Shown here piece after piece: positions 1 to 7,972 of a stretch of DNA of 40,211 nucleotides; position 1 is the first letter of the stretch; each line of letters starts with the position of its first letter. Origin of the DNA: Dehalococcoidia bacterium SM23_28_2 (GTDB lineage Bacteria > Chloroflexota > Dehalococcoidia > SM23-28-2); assembly GCA_001303545.1 (NCBI GenBank), contig LJUA01000001.1:1-40211 (forward strand). Reading direction: 5' to 3'. The notes beneath the pieces were generated by a model. The model was not told where the DNA came from and made no database searches. It saw nothing but the letters and a program-made list of their open reading frames with translations. The translations under genes and the position numbers were made by a program.

Positions 1-1146
1 TACCCTAACTCCCCCTGGGCGGTGAGGGCGGCCTTCCTCAGCGGCCTGATTCCCTATCAGGCCGGCGATCCGACGGCGGCCAGCGCCGCCTGGGAGGAGA
101 TGCTGGGCGCTTTCACCGGCTCCGAGCGCTCAGCCCAGGCCCATCTCTGGCTGGGGCAGACAGATCTGACCTTCTTCGGTGACAGCGAGGGAGCATCCGC
201 CCACTTCCAGCAGGCGCTGGAGGACGCCTCCGCCAGCTTCTACGGCCTGCGAGCCGAGGCCTGGCTTGCAGGCCAGGCTGCCGTCGCCCCTCCGGTCGAG
301 CCCGACGAGGCCGCAGCCGTGGCCACCCCTGATTGGGATGCGGCCGAAGGATGGCTAGCCTCCCTCCGGGGGCCGGAGGCCTTGGCAGCCGACCCGTCGC
401 CCCTCGGCCTGCCGACCTGGCAGCGAGGCCTGGAGCTCCACCGGCTGGGCATGAACCGAGAGGCGGCCAACGAGCTCCTCTGGCTCATCGACCAAAGCAG
501 ATCGCAGCCCTGGGGCCTCTATCGCCTGGCCCGCGCCCTCCACGACTTCGACCTAACCCACCTGACAGCCCACGCCGCCAGCGAGCTGCTGAAGAGCGCT
601 GACAGCCCTCTGGAGGAGGCTCCACGGGCCGTTCTGGAGCTGGCCTACCCTGCTGACTACCTGCCTCTCATCGATGTCACAGCGGCGGAAACCGGCCTAT
701 CGCCCCTTCTCCTCCTGGCGCTCATCCGCCAGGAGAGCTTCTTCGACCCCTCTGCCGCATCTCCCGCTGGCGCCCTCGGTCTCACCCAGGTTATGCCTCT
801 CACCGCCTCGGAGATCAACCAGAAACTGAACATCGAGGATTTCTCCACTCAAGACCTGCTGCGGCCGCTGGTGGGCATCCGGTTCGGCGCGCACTATCTG
901 CGCAGCCAGCTCGATCTCTTCGAAGGCAACCTATTCTATGCCCTGGCTGCCTATAACGGCGGCCCGGGCAACGCCAGCCGCTGGCTCCAGAGCGTTCCCG
1001 CCGGGGACATGGACCTGTTCGCCGAGATCATCGACTTCACAGAGACGCGCAGCTTTGTGAAGCTGGTGCTGGAGAACTACGCCATGTACCGCTTTCTCTA
1101 CGGCGGCGCCAGCCAACCCACCCTCCTCCCCATCTCGGAGTCGTAG
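1..1146 (+). CDS. Soluble lytic murein transglycosylase (Slt70-like), 5' end outside window
   Basis: Cleaves the MurNAc-GlcNAc bond of peptidoglycan in the envelope to form 1,6-anhydro ends. The frame is open back to base 1 (it reads YPNSPWAV before the first GTG at 22), so the gene starts upstream and only the last 381 residues are present. The first ~210 residues are helical and rich in Ala and Leu, like the superhelical TPR-type region of Slt70. The catalytic SLT domain follows: ALIRQESFFDPSA holds the catalytic Glu (residue 238 counted from the GTG at 22), then GALGLTQVMPLTA, then the AYNGGPGNASRW substrate-groove motif. It stands alone, ending 88 bp before rpmH. Family assignment is secure; the natural start and any signal peptide cannot be seen. 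Confidence 0.93.
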   Translation, partial: YPNSPWAVRAAFLSGLIPYQAGDPTAASAAWEEMLGAFTGSERSAQAHLWLGQTDLTFFGDSEGASAHFQQALEDASASFYGLRAEAWLAGQAAVAPPVEPDEAAAVATPDWDAAEGWLASLRGPEALAADPSPLGLPTWQRGLELHRLGMNREAANELLWLIDQSRSQPWGLYRLARALHDFDLTHLTAHAASELLKSADSPLEEAPRAVLELAYPADYLPLIDVTAAETGLSPLLLLALIRQESFFDPSAASPAGALGLTQVMPLTASEINQKLNIEDFSTQDLLRPLVGIRFGAHYLRSQLDLFEGNLFYALAAYNGGPGNASRWLQSVPAGDMDLFAEIIDFTETRSFVKLVLENYAMYRFLYGGASQPTLLPISES

Positions 1147-1175
1147 ACGACCTCCCTGTCTTGAGACAAATTCAA

Positions 1176-1205
1176 TTGACCCCATCGCGAGCCCTGAAGT
1201 ATAAT
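1176..1205 (+). promoter_or_regulatory. Sigma70-type promoter of the rpmH-rnpA-yidD-yidC cluster
   Basis: TTGACC at 1176-1181, an 18-bp spacer, and a perfect TATAAT at 1200-1205. Transcription should start near 1212, about 23 bases before the rpmH GTG. It lies between the transglycosylase stop and rpmH and no other strong promoter is visible before khpB, so it probably drives the whole cluster. Confidence 0.85.
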
Positions 1206-1234
1206 GGCGGCAGCCTAAGGCAGCGGAGAGAGTT

Positions 1235-1372
1235 GTGCCCAAGCGAACCTATCAGCCTAAACGAATCCCTCGAAAGCGCAAGCACGGTTTCCGTGCTCGC
1301 ATGAGCACCCGCGGCGGTCGCCACGTAATCAAGCGCCGACGGCTAAGGCGACGTACGCGTCTCGCTGTCTAG
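1235..1372 (+). CDS. rpmH: 50S ribosomal protein bL34
   Basis: Small, very basic protein of the large ribosomal subunit. Translation from GTG at 1235 gives 45 residues: VPKRTYQPKRIPRKRKHGF, then RARMSTRGGRHVI and a terminal RRRTRLAV. This matches the bL34 pattern (KRTYQP, KRKHGFRARM) and its usual 44-46 residue length. The ribosome-binding site GGAG lies at 1225-1228, six bases before the start. It is the first gene of the conserved rpmH-rnpA-yidD-yidC-khpB group and is directly downstream of a strong promoter. Identification is essentially certain; the initiator Val codon is read as Met. Confidence 0.97.
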   Translation: MPKRTYQPKRIPRKRKHGFRARMSTRGGRHVIKRRRLRRRTRLAV

Positions 1373-1402
1373 CTTTGGCCTACCGCCATAAGCTGCGGCC
1401 AT

Positions 1403-1747
1403 ATGAACAAGAGGGAACGGCTGAGGGCACGGAAGGATTTCGTTAGTGTCTATCAAAAGGGTCGCGCCTGGGCCAACCAACTACTGGTGTTGCGTGCCTT
1501 GCCCAACGACTTGCCTCACCACCGCTGCGGATTCGTTGTCAGCAAGCGCGTGGGCAAGGCCGTGGTACGAAATCGGCTCAAGCGAAGACTGAGAGAGGGG
1601 CTGCGTGCCCAGCCCGTCCAGCCGGGATGGGATTTGATCTTTGTGGCACGACCTCTGGCTGCCGGGGCAAGCTATGACGAGTTACAAGAGGCGATAGTCA
1701 ACCTACTATCTCGCGCTCGCCTTTTGGACGGGGTTGACCCTGTCTGA
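1403..1747 (+). CDS. rnpA: Ribonuclease P protein component
   Basis: Protein subunit of RNase P; it helps the catalytic RNA bind precursor tRNA and mature its 5' end. The product has 114 residues, normal for the family. The signature is the RNR motif in KRVGKAVVRNRLKRRLRE, preceded by MNKRERLRARKDFVSVYQKG and followed by DLIFVARPLA. It lies 30 bp after rpmH and 20 bp before yidD, the near-universal bacterial order. No convincing Shine-Dalgarno sequence precedes the ATG at 1403 (CTGCGGCCAT), so translation may depend on passage from rpmH. No alternative start fits the family N-terminus better. Confidence 0.97.
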   Translation: MNKRERLRARKDFVSVYQKGRAWANQLLVLRALPNDLPHHRCGFVVSKRVGKAVVRNRLKRRLREGLRAQPVQPGWDLIFVARPLAAGASYDELQEAIVNLLSRARLLDGVDPV

Positions 1748-1767
1748 CAGCAGGCAGGGGAGGAACG

Positions 1768-1977
1768 ATGAGAAAAGCAGTCCTGACAGCCATCGGTTTC
1801 TACCAGCGGCACATCTCCCCGACGATGCCGCCTTCCTGTCGCTACCTCCCCACCTGTTCCCAGTATGGCCACGAGGCCGTCCAGCGCTACGGTCTGCTAA
1901 GGGGCGGATGGCTCGCCCTGCGGCGTCTTCTTCGCTGCCATCCCTTCAGCGCCGGCGGCTACGACCCCGTTCCCTAA
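1768..1977 (+). CDS. yidD: Membrane protein insertion efficiency factor YidD
   Basis: Short cysteine-containing protein (69 residues) of the YidD family, linked by genetics and gene order to YidC-dependent membrane insertion. The family landmarks are FYQRHISP near residue 11, CRYLPTCSQYG around 24-34, and CHPFSAGGYDPVP at the end. An amphipathic N-terminus (MRKAVLTAIGFYQ) could lie on the inner face of the membrane. The ribosome-binding site is GGGGAGGAACG just before the ATG. It is 20 bp from rnpA and in the same frame as the downstream lipoprotein gene, from which its TAA at 1975-1977 separates it. Confidence 0.95.
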   Translation: MRKAVLTAIGFYQRHISPTMPPSCRYLPTCSQYGHEAVQRYGLLRGGWLALRRLLRCHPFSAGGYDPVP

Positions 1978-2037
1978 GCCCATCGACCAAGTCGGACAGG
2001 CGAGCTTTCGAACGTCGCCTCTGCCAGGAGGAGTAAA

Positions 2038-3141
2038 ATTCGAACTCAGAAGCTCTTAGGGTCGCCCTTTTTCCTGCTGCTGGTGCTGGCGACCCTCTTT
2101 CTTGCCACAGCGTGCGCTCGCATCGCCCGGCCCGAGGGTTGGGCAGGGCCGACGCTGGCAGACGACCGGCTGGTGGCCAGCATCGGTCGAGGAGAGCTGG
2201 CCGCCATCGACATCGAGGATTCGAGCGGCAGCGTGATCTGGCGCTTCCCTCCCAAGGACCAGAAGCACCCCGACGGCAGCGAGATCGAGCCCTTGGCCAT
2301 CTACAGCACGCCGCTGGTGGCTGACGACACAGTCTACTTCGGTGCCTACGACGGCTGGTTCTACGCCCTGGATCTGGCCACCGGCGACATCTCCTGGGAG
2401 AGAGAGACCGGCGGCCCGATCGTAGGCAGCGCCGCCGTCGAGGACGGCGTGGTCTACGTGGGCTCGGACGACGGCAAGCTGTATGCTCTCGACGCTGAAA
2501 CCGGCGACCTACAGTGGCAGTTCAAGAGCGGCGATAGCATCTGGGCCACCCCCCTGCTGGCCGATGGCGTCGTCTACGCGGCGTCCATGGACAAGAAGGC
2601 CTACGCCCTGGATGCTGCCAGCGGCGAGGAGATATGGCACTTCAAGGCCGACGGTGGCCTACCCTCCACGCCTGTCCTCGTCGACGGCACCCTCCTGGTG
2701 GGCGGGCTGGACCGCAGGCTCCGCGCCCTCGATGTCGCCAGCGGCGAACAGAAGTGGGCCTTCAAGGCCGATAACTGGTTCTGGACGCGCCCGCTGGTCC
2801 TGGAGGACACCGTCTACGCTGGCTCCCTGGATGGAAAGGTCTACGCTCTGGACGTGAAGGACGGCACGCCCAAGTGGGAGGAGCCTTTCGATACGGGGGA
2901 GCCCGTGCGGGCGGCGCCCCTTCTCCTCGACGACGTGCTGCTCATCGCCAACCGCAAGGGCAACATCTCCGGTCTAGATCCCGAAGACGGGCAGGCGGTC
3001 TGGGGCCCGATCGAGCTGGACAAGACTATCCTGTCCGATCCGTTGGGCCAGGAAGCGACGGCCTACATCAGCGCCCAGGGCGGCGACCTGTTCATAGTGG
3101 ACAAGGACGGCAAGACCGCCCTGTTAGAGCTGACCGAGTGA
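2038..3141 (+). CDS. PQQ-repeat (BamB-like) beta-propeller lipoprotein, probable ATT start
   Basis: Predicted exported lipoprotein of about 367 residues built from roughly seven PQQ/WD-like blades. Repeated units such as VYVGSDDGKLYALDAETGD and VYAGSLDGKVYALDVKDG are visible throughout. An AGGAGGAG site at 2026-2033 is followed four bases later by an in-frame ATT (2038). Reading from there gives MRTQKLLGSPFFLLLVLA, then TLFLATAC, a complete signal peptide with lipobox Cys. The first conventional start, GTG at 2083, lies inside the hydrophobic core and would destroy the signal. No ATG, GTG or TTG exists in frame between the yidD stop and 2083. The gene lies 12 bp before yidC, suggesting a role near membrane insertion or envelope assembly. 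The propeller fold does not define the ligand, and BamB itself belongs to a diderm machine. Confidence 0.8.
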   Translation: MRTQKLLGSPFFLLLVLATLFLATACARIARPEGWAGPTLADDRLVASIGRGELAAIDIEDSSGSVIWRFPPKDQKHPDGSEIEPLAIYSTPLVADDTVYFGAYDGWFYALDLATGDISWERETGGPIVGSAAVEDGVVYVGSDDGKLYALDAETGDLQWQFKSGDSIWATPLLADGVVYAASMDKKAYALDAASGEEIWHFKADGGLPSTPVLVDGTLLVGGLDRRLRALDVASGEQKWAFKADNWFWTRPLVLEDTVYAGSLDGKVYALDVKDGTPKWEEPFDTGEPVRAAPLLLDDVLLIANRKGNISGLDPEDGQAVWGPIELDKTILSDPLGQEATAYISAQGGDLFIVDKDGKTALLELTE

Positions 3142-3153
3142 GGTGACTGGGGC

Positions 3154-4044
3154 GTGTTTCTGTGGAATCTGGTCTTCGTCAACCCCATAACCAACGCCCT
3201 GATCGTCCTCAACAACCTGGTCATGGGCAACTTCGGGGTGGCCATCATTCTCTTCACCCTGGTGATGCGCCTGATCACTATGCCCCTTACCATGCGCCAG
3301 ATACGCTCATCGCGCGCGCTGTCCGCCCTTCAGCCCAGGGTTCAGGAACTCCAGAAGAAGTACAAGGACCCCAAGCGTCGCCAGGAAGAGACGATGAAGC
3401 TCTACCGCGAGGCGGGAGTGAACCCCTTAGGCTGTCTTCTGCCCATGCTCGTCCAGTTCCCCATCTGGATCTCCCTCTATCAAGCCCTGAGGATCACAGT
3501 GGGTGGAACGCCCGAGAGCGTTGTGGGCCTATCACAGCGGCTGTACCCCTGGAGCTACATCGAGCAGGCGGTGCCCCTGGAGAACAACTTCCTCTGGATG
3601 GACCTAGGCGAGCCGGATACAACCTGGATCCTGGCCCTCATAGTGTTCGCCTCCACCTATGTTCAGCAGCGGCTGGCTACCCCACCGACCACCGACCCTC
3701 GCACCCAATCCACCAACCAGATGATGCTCTGGATGATGCCCCTCATGTTCGCCTTCTTCACCCTCCAGGTGCCCAGCGGCCTGGGCGTGTACTGGGCTAT
3801 GAGCAACATAGTGGGTGTTATCATGTACTCCTTCGTATACGGCCCACGCCAGATCAACTGGCGCACCGTCATCCTGCCGCCGTCCGCTGCGCCGGCCGGC
3901 CAACAGGCCAGCCGTCGGGCGCAGCCGCCACCGGAAGAGAAAGAGCGGGCAGAGCAGCCTATCGAAGACGCTTTGCCTACGGAGAGTAAGCGCAAGAAGA
4001 GGTCGCGACATGGAAGAAGTAGAGGCAAGCGGAAAAACCGTTGA
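3154..4044 (+). CDS. yidC: Membrane protein insertase YidC/Oxa1 family (short type)
   Basis: Inserts and folds membrane proteins, alone or with SecYEG. The 296-residue length and absence of the large periplasmic domain make it the short SpoIIIJ/Oxa1 type. Membrane segments are visible at about 22-46 (GVAIILFTLVMRLITMPL, holding the conserved groove Arg), near 95-110 (LVQFPIWISLYQALR), near 150-170, and at 190-225 (MMLWMMPLMFAFF then VPSGLGVYWAMSN). The C-terminus is strongly basic (KRKKRSRHGRSRGKRKNR), as expected for ribosome contact. The GTG start at 3154 follows GAGGTGAC. The last 35 bases overlap the khpB start region, so the basic tail is encoded in the overlap. Confidence 0.96.
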   Translation: MFLWNLVFVNPITNALIVLNNLVMGNFGVAIILFTLVMRLITMPLTMRQIRSSRALSALQPRVQELQKKYKDPKRRQEETMKLYREAGVNPLGCLLPMLVQFPIWISLYQALRITVGGTPESVVGLSQRLYPWSYIEQAVPLENNFLWMDLGEPDTTWILALIVFASTYVQQRLATPPTTDPRTQSTNQMMLWMMPLMFAFFTLQVPSGLGVYWAMSNIVGVIMYSFVYGPRQINWRTVILPPSAAPAGQQASRRAQPPPEEKERAEQPIEDALPTESKRKKRSRHGRSRGKRKNR

Positions 4045-4684
4045 TGAAGCCATAGCCTCCGCCCTGGAGCAACTGCAGCTCGACCGGTCCCAGGTTGAGA
4101 TAGAGATTATCACGGCCGGACGTACCGGTCTGTTTGGCCTCGGCGGTGAGAATGCCCGCGTCCTGGTAAGGCCGAGCACCACAGAGAAGGTCGACTTGGA
4201 CAGCCCCACCATCAAGATGGCCATCGAGTTCTTGCAGCGTCTGCTCGAGCTCACGGGCATCGACGGCGAAGTGACAACCCGCCTGCCCGAGACCCCCGGC
4301 GATGGAATGGGAAGGGCGAGCGCCGTCCTGGACGTAACCGGCGAAGACCTTGGCATCCTCATCGGCCGACGCGGCTCCACCCTGGCCTCCCTTCAGTACA
4401 TGGTGAACCACATGGTGAGCCGACAGCTCAAGTCGAAGGCGCTGGTCACCGTGGACGTCGAGGGCTACAGACGCCGCCGCGAGGAAAACCTGAAGGGCCT
4501 GGCCCTCCGCCTGGCCGAGAAGGTCAAGGGCACCGGTCGCACGATCACCCTGGAGCCCATGCCCGCCAATGAGAGGCGCATCGTCCACCTAGCCCTGGCC
4601 GAAGACTCCCAGATCACCAGCTTCAGCCTTGGCGACGGAGAGACCCGCAAGGTCGCCATCTCTCTCAAGCGCCGTTCGACCTAG
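4010..4684 (+). CDS. khpB: RNA-binding protein KhpB (Jag, SpoIIIJ-associated)
   Basis: RNA-binding protein that in other bacteria pairs with KhpA and affects cell elongation and division. From ATG 4010 (GAAGAGG seven bases before) it has 224 residues. The three domains are: Jag-N at ~1-50 (EASGKTVDEAIASALEQL, GLFGLGG), a KH domain at ~100-140 (DLGILIGRRGSTLASLQYM), and R3H at ~155-224 (PANERRIVHLAL). The open frame continues upstream to 3815 inside yidC, but only the 4010 start gives the family N-terminus. The overlap with yidC suggests translational coupling. The order yidC-khpB is conserved across Gram-positive-type genomes. Confidence 0.95.
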   Translation: MEEVEASGKTVDEAIASALEQLQLDRSQVEIEIITAGRTGLFGLGGENARVLVRPSTTEKVDLDSPTIKMAIEFLQRLLELTGIDGEVTTRLPETPGDGMGRASAVLDVTGEDLGILIGRRGSTLASLQYMVNHMVSRQLKSKALVTVDVEGYRRRREENLKGLALRLAEKVKGTGRTITLEPMPANERRIVHLALAEDSQITSFSLGDGETRKVAISLKRRST

Positions 4685-4692
4685 GCAGGCCG

Positions 4693-5562
4693 ATGGGGGC
4701 ACCCGATTTCCTGGTCATCGGCCACCTGGCTAGGGACAAGCTGGCCGAAGGCTGGCGACTGGGCGGTTGTGCCGCCTACGCCTCTCTCACCGCCAGCAGG
4801 CTGGGCCTGCGTACGGCTGTCCTTACCAGCGCCGCCAGCGATCTGGACCTACCGCTGCTCCTGCCCGAGATCGATGTCCGCTTGGTCCCATCGGAGGAGA
4901 CCACCGTCTTCGAGAACGTCTACGGCCCTGAGGGGCGTCTTCAATACGTTTGGGCCAAAGCAGGAACGATCGCCGCCAGCGACGTGCCCCCGGAGTTTCG
5001 AGAGGCCAAGATCGTTCTGCTGGGGCCGCTGATAGGCGAGGTGGAGGAAGAGATAGCCCGCTGCTTCCCCCGCTCCCTGCTGGCCATCTGTCCCCAGGGT
5101 TGGCTGCGCACCGTCCTCCCCGACGGGCGCGTGGAGCAGACGTCGCCCCGCCGCTGGCAGCCGCGCGTCCTTCTGGAGCGCAGCCGGGCCTTGTTTGTAT
5201 CCGAGGAGGACCTGCTGCCCACGGAGACGGAGGAGGCGTTGGCTCGCTGGGCCACGCAGGTGCCCCTCCTGGTGCTTACACGCGGAGCCAGAGGTGCTCG
5301 CCTGTGGAGCGAGGGACGCTGGCGACAGGTGCCAGCGATACCAACGGAGGAGATCGACCCCACCGGTGCCGGCGACGTTTTCGCCGCCGCCTTCCTCAGC
5401 CGCTACCTGGAGACGGACGACGCCTGGCAAACGGCCCTGTTCGCCACCGCTGCTGCCAGCATCTCCGTGGAGACGCCAGGTACAGCGGGCATCCCCAGCC
5501 GCCGGCAGGTGGAAGAGCGGCTGCGGGCATACGAGGCCAGTACGGATTCGCAGGGAGGATGA
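4693..5562 (+). CDS. PfkB/ribokinase-family carbohydrate kinase
   Basis: Predicted ATP-dependent kinase of a sugar, nucleoside or polyol, 289 residues. The PfkB signature DPTGAGDVFAAAFLSRYL lies near residue 223, with the catalytic Asp in GAGD; LVLTRGARGARLW precedes it. The N-terminal substrate motif is atypical: GGCAAYASLTASRLGLRTAV replaces the common GGxxxN pattern, so substrate cannot be named. It starts eight bases after khpB and ends three bases before the DinB gene, so it is co-transcribed with both. The family is secure but the substrate is unknown. Confidence 0.85.
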   Translation: MGAPDFLVIGHLARDKLAEGWRLGGCAAYASLTASRLGLRTAVLTSAASDLDLPLLLPEIDVRLVPSEETTVFENVYGPEGRLQYVWAKAGTIAASDVPPEFREAKIVLLGPLIGEVEEEIARCFPRSLLAICPQGWLRTVLPDGRVEQTSPRRWQPRVLLERSRALFVSEEDLLPTETEEALARWATQVPLLVLTRGARGARLWSEGRWRQVPAIPTEEIDPTGAGDVFAAAFLSRYLETDDAWQTALFATAAASISVETPGTAGIPSRRQVEERLRAYEASTDSQGG

Positions 5563-5565
5563 GCC

Positions 5566-6072
5566 ATGAACCGCCAACAGATCATAGACGCTCTGCGGGC
5601 CCTACCGAGCCAAGTAGAGGAGCTGGCGGAGGGCCTCTCCGAAGACGCCGTTCGCTGGCGCCCAGCGCCGGGCGAATGGTCGATCACGGAGGTCTGCTGC
5701 CACCTGCGCGACTTCTCGGAGATCGGCGGCGAGCGCATCAGCCGCATGCTCAACGAGGACGAGCCCTTCCTGCCCTCGTACGACCAGGAGGCCATGGCCC
5801 GCGAGCGCAACTACCAGAACGAAAGAATGCCCCAGGCTCTGGCCGCCCTCCGAGCCTTCTCAGGCGGCCTGGCTTACCTGCTGGAGAGCCTCAGCGAGGA
5901 GCAGTGGCAGCGCACGGGCCGCCCCGAAGGACCATTGGCAGGCATGCGCCCTGGGGAGAGCGGGCCTGGCCTCATAAGCATAGCCCAGTACGCCCAGCTC
6001 CTGGCCGACCACGGCCGCGAGCACCTGAAGCAGATCAAGGCCGTTCGGGGTCAGCTACCGCCAGGCCGATGA
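5566..6072 (+). CDS. DinB-like (YfiT/DinB_2 superfamily) putative metal-dependent protein
   Basis: Protein of 168 residues with the four-helix DinB/YfiT layout. MNRQQIIDALRALPSQVEEL is followed by RWRPAPGEWSITEVCCHLRD, which carries the first His ligand, and ADHGREHLKQIKAV near the C-terminus carries the other two. The WRPAPGEWSI block is characteristic of DinB_2 members, which include thiol-dependent transferases and stress-induced proteins; activity cannot be assigned. GGGAGGA overlaps the end of the PfkB gene and precedes the ATG. Its last 38 bases overlap the end of the convergent speB-like gene, so either transcript carries antisense to the other. Confidence 0.82.
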   Translation: MNRQQIIDALRALPSQVEELAEGLSEDAVRWRPAPGEWSITEVCCHLRDFSEIGGERISRMLNEDEPFLPSYDQEAMARERNYQNERMPQALAALRAFSGGLAYLLESLSEEQWQRTGRPEGPLAGMRPGESGPGLISIAQYAQLLADHGREHLKQIKAVRGQLPPGR

Positions 6073-6928
6073 GCCGATAGGCCAGCCTGGCCGCCAACTG
6101 GGCGTTGGCGAATGGGCCCAATCGAGGCGCCAGCTCCGTCACGTCGAAGCCGACGATTCGCTTTTCCCGAGCCACCGCCGCCAGCAGACCCACCACCTCG
6201 TCCCACAAGAGGCCCCCCGGCTCGGGGGTGCCCACCGCCGCCATCTGGGAGGGATCGAACACGTCCAGGTCGATGGTCACGTAGACGTTCTCGCTCAGGC
6301 GGGAGAGAACCTCTCGCGGGTCGCCCGCCAGAGCTCGATAGGCCTGAATCGAGAAGAAGGGCAGCTTCCGCTGGCGGATAAGATCGTGCTCCTCACGGGT
6401 GGCGCTGCGCAGCCCTACCTGCACCAGAGGGCAACCGTCGTCCAACAGACGGCGGAGGACGCAGGCGTGGTTGTAGGGGGTGCCCAGATACTCCTGTCGC
6501 AGGTCGGCGTGGGCGTCCAGGGCAAGGACAGACAGACTGTCGACGCGCTGCCTGTACGCTCGCACGGCTCCCACGGCCAGCGTGTGCTCGCCCCCCAGGG
6601 TTGCCACGAGCTTGCCGCCGTCCACCAGCTCGCCCACTATCTCCGCCATCCGCTCCACCATCGCCTGCGGGTCGCCGGTGTGGGGCATCACCTCCGGCAG
6701 GGTGTGGATGCCCACCCGATAGGGCTCGCACTCCAGGTCGAAGTCGTACAGCTCCATCTCCTCCGAGGCCTCGATGATCGCTCGCGCCCCCTCGCGGCAG
6801 CCGGCACGTCCGCTCACCGTGCTCCCATAGGGGACGGGCAGGATCACCACGTGGGCGCGCTCGAACCGAGCGTACTCCTCGGGGATGGCAGCGAAGTTGA
6901 TGGGTGGAAAGAAGCGTTCCTGGGCCAT
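6035..6928 (-). CDS. speB: Agmatinase / arginase-family ureohydrolase
   Basis: Hydrolyses agmatine (or another guanidino compound) to an amine plus urea using a binuclear Mn centre. All metal motifs are present in the 297-residue product: GGEHT (His115), DAHADLR (138-144) and TIDLDVFDPS (ending near 227). AVGTPEPGG follows at about 231, typical of agmatinase-like members. The ATG lies nine bases after the stop of the deoxyhypusine-synthase-like gene. It is the third gene of the leftward polyamine operon, so agmatine or a bis-guanidino polyamine is the likely substrate. Substrate choice among ureohydrolases cannot be fixed from motifs alone. Confidence 0.9.
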   Translation of the reverse strand: MAQERFFPPINFAAIPEEYARFERAHVVILPVPYGSTVSGRAGCREGARAIIEASEEMELYDFDLECEPYRVGIHTLPEVMPHTGDPQAMVERMAEIVGELVDGGKLVATLGGEHTLAVGAVRAYRQRVDSLSVLALDAHADLRQEYLGTPYNHACVLRRLLDDGCPLVQVGLRSATREEHDLIRQRKLPFFSIQAYRALAGDPREVLSRLSENVYVTIDLDVFDPSQMAAVGTPEPGGLLWDEVVGLLAAVAREKRIVGFDVTELAPRLGPFANAQLAARLAYRLIGLAVADPERP

Positions 6929-6937
6929 CGGCTGTCG

Positions 6938-7960
6938 CTAGGCTTCAGCCAGGCCCTCAAAGGAGATGACCGCCCGCTGACGGTCGCGGATGGCCTGGGC
7001 GCTGCCCTCGGCCAGGGCGCTGACGATGATCGGCAGGGCAATAGTGGCATCGGCCCGCACGGTCACGAAGGTGGCATCGGCCGCCATCTTCCGCCAGGAC
7101 TGGGCCTCCTCGAAGGTACAGCCCGATAGCCCGCCCCAGTCGGGCTGATCCATGGTGATCTGGATGCCGTACTCATGGCCTGACCCTTCGCGACCGAAGA
7201 GATAACCGGCCACCGCCGCCTGCTGGATGAAGTTCTTGGGGGTGCCGCCGCCGATGTAGACGACGCCGCTGACCTTGGCCTGGGTAGCGATGTGGGCCAT
7301 CTCCACCACATCGGCGATGACGTCGAAGGTGAGGCGAAGGCCGCTGCGCAGGCGACCGTCGGCGATGGCCAGGCCGAAGACGCTGTCTGCCAGGGCCGGG
7401 CAGTAGATTGGAACGCCCTGTCGAACGGCCGTCGTCAGGATCCCCTGCTCCTTGGCCACCGGCAAGAGCGCCCGCCCGAGAAGATGGAAGTACTCGCGAG
7501 TGGTGTAGGAGCGCGACGGGTCAAGGGTGAGCGAGAACTCGGTGATGAAGCGTTCTCCCTCAGAGAAATCGTGCTCGCTGGCCAGCACGTCGTAGAAGCG
7601 ATACACCTGCTCGCTGGCCAGGCGGCGGTCATCGGTCTTCTGCTCGCTCTGCCAGTGACGATAGCCCAAGCATTCGTAGAGGTCGTGGTAGAGGTTGGCG
7701 CCGGTGCTCACCAGGCAGTCGATGAGGCGGTTCTCGATGAGATAGGCAACCACCGGGCGCATGCCGGCCGGCACCATGGCCCCTGCCAGGCCCAGGAAGA
7801 TGGTGACCTCGCCCTGGAGCATAGCGTCCCAGATGCGCACCGCCTGGGCCACCTTGCGCGACTGAAAGGCAGTGCCGCCCATACGCCGCACCAGCTCGGC
7901 GGCACCGACCTTATCATCCACGGGGAAGGGGGTTACAGAAGAGCCGAACAGCTCATGCAC
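6938..7960 (-). CDS. Deoxyhypusine-synthase-like polyamine enzyme
   Basis: NAD-dependent enzyme of the deoxyhypusine synthase fold, 340 residues. The catalytic Lys motif is kept as YIGGGTPKNFIQQ (Lys242; eukaryotic enzymes have GGGVVKHH). The NAD/substrate regions LGLAGAMVPAGM, VSTGANLYHD and CPALADSVFG are all recognisable. Bacteria lack eIF5A, so hypusine formation is unlikely. Family members in bacteria are thought to transfer an aminobutyl or guanidinobutyl group between free amines, giving homospermidine-type products. The start is GTG (7960) with AGGGAG before it, 12 bases after the speD-like stop. Context with speD and speB supports polyamine synthesis; the exact product is unproven. 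Confidence 0.88.
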   Translation of the reverse strand: MHELFGSSVTPFPVDDKVGAAELVRRMGGTAFQSRKVAQAVRIWDAMLQGEVTIFLGLAGAMVPAGMRPVVAYLIENRLIDCLVSTGANLYHDLYECLGYRHWQSEQKTDDRRLASEQVYRFYDVLASEHDFSEGERFITEFSLTLDPSRSYTTREYFHLLGRALLPVAKEQGILTTAVRQGVPIYCPALADSVFGLAIADGRLRSGLRLTFDVIADVVEMAHIATQAKVSGVVYIGGGTPKNFIQQAAVAGYLFGREGSGHEYGIQITMDQPDWGGLSGCTFEEAQSWRKMAADATFVTVRADATIALPIIVSALAEGSAQAIRDRQRAVISFEGLAEA

Positions 7961-7972
7961 CCGCCGTTCTCC

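Noticed and set aside
6938..7960. True hypusine synthesis by the deoxyhypusine-synthase-like enzyme
   Set aside because: Bacteria have no eIF5A substrate and the gene lies in a polyamine operon, so a free-amine acceptor is more likely.
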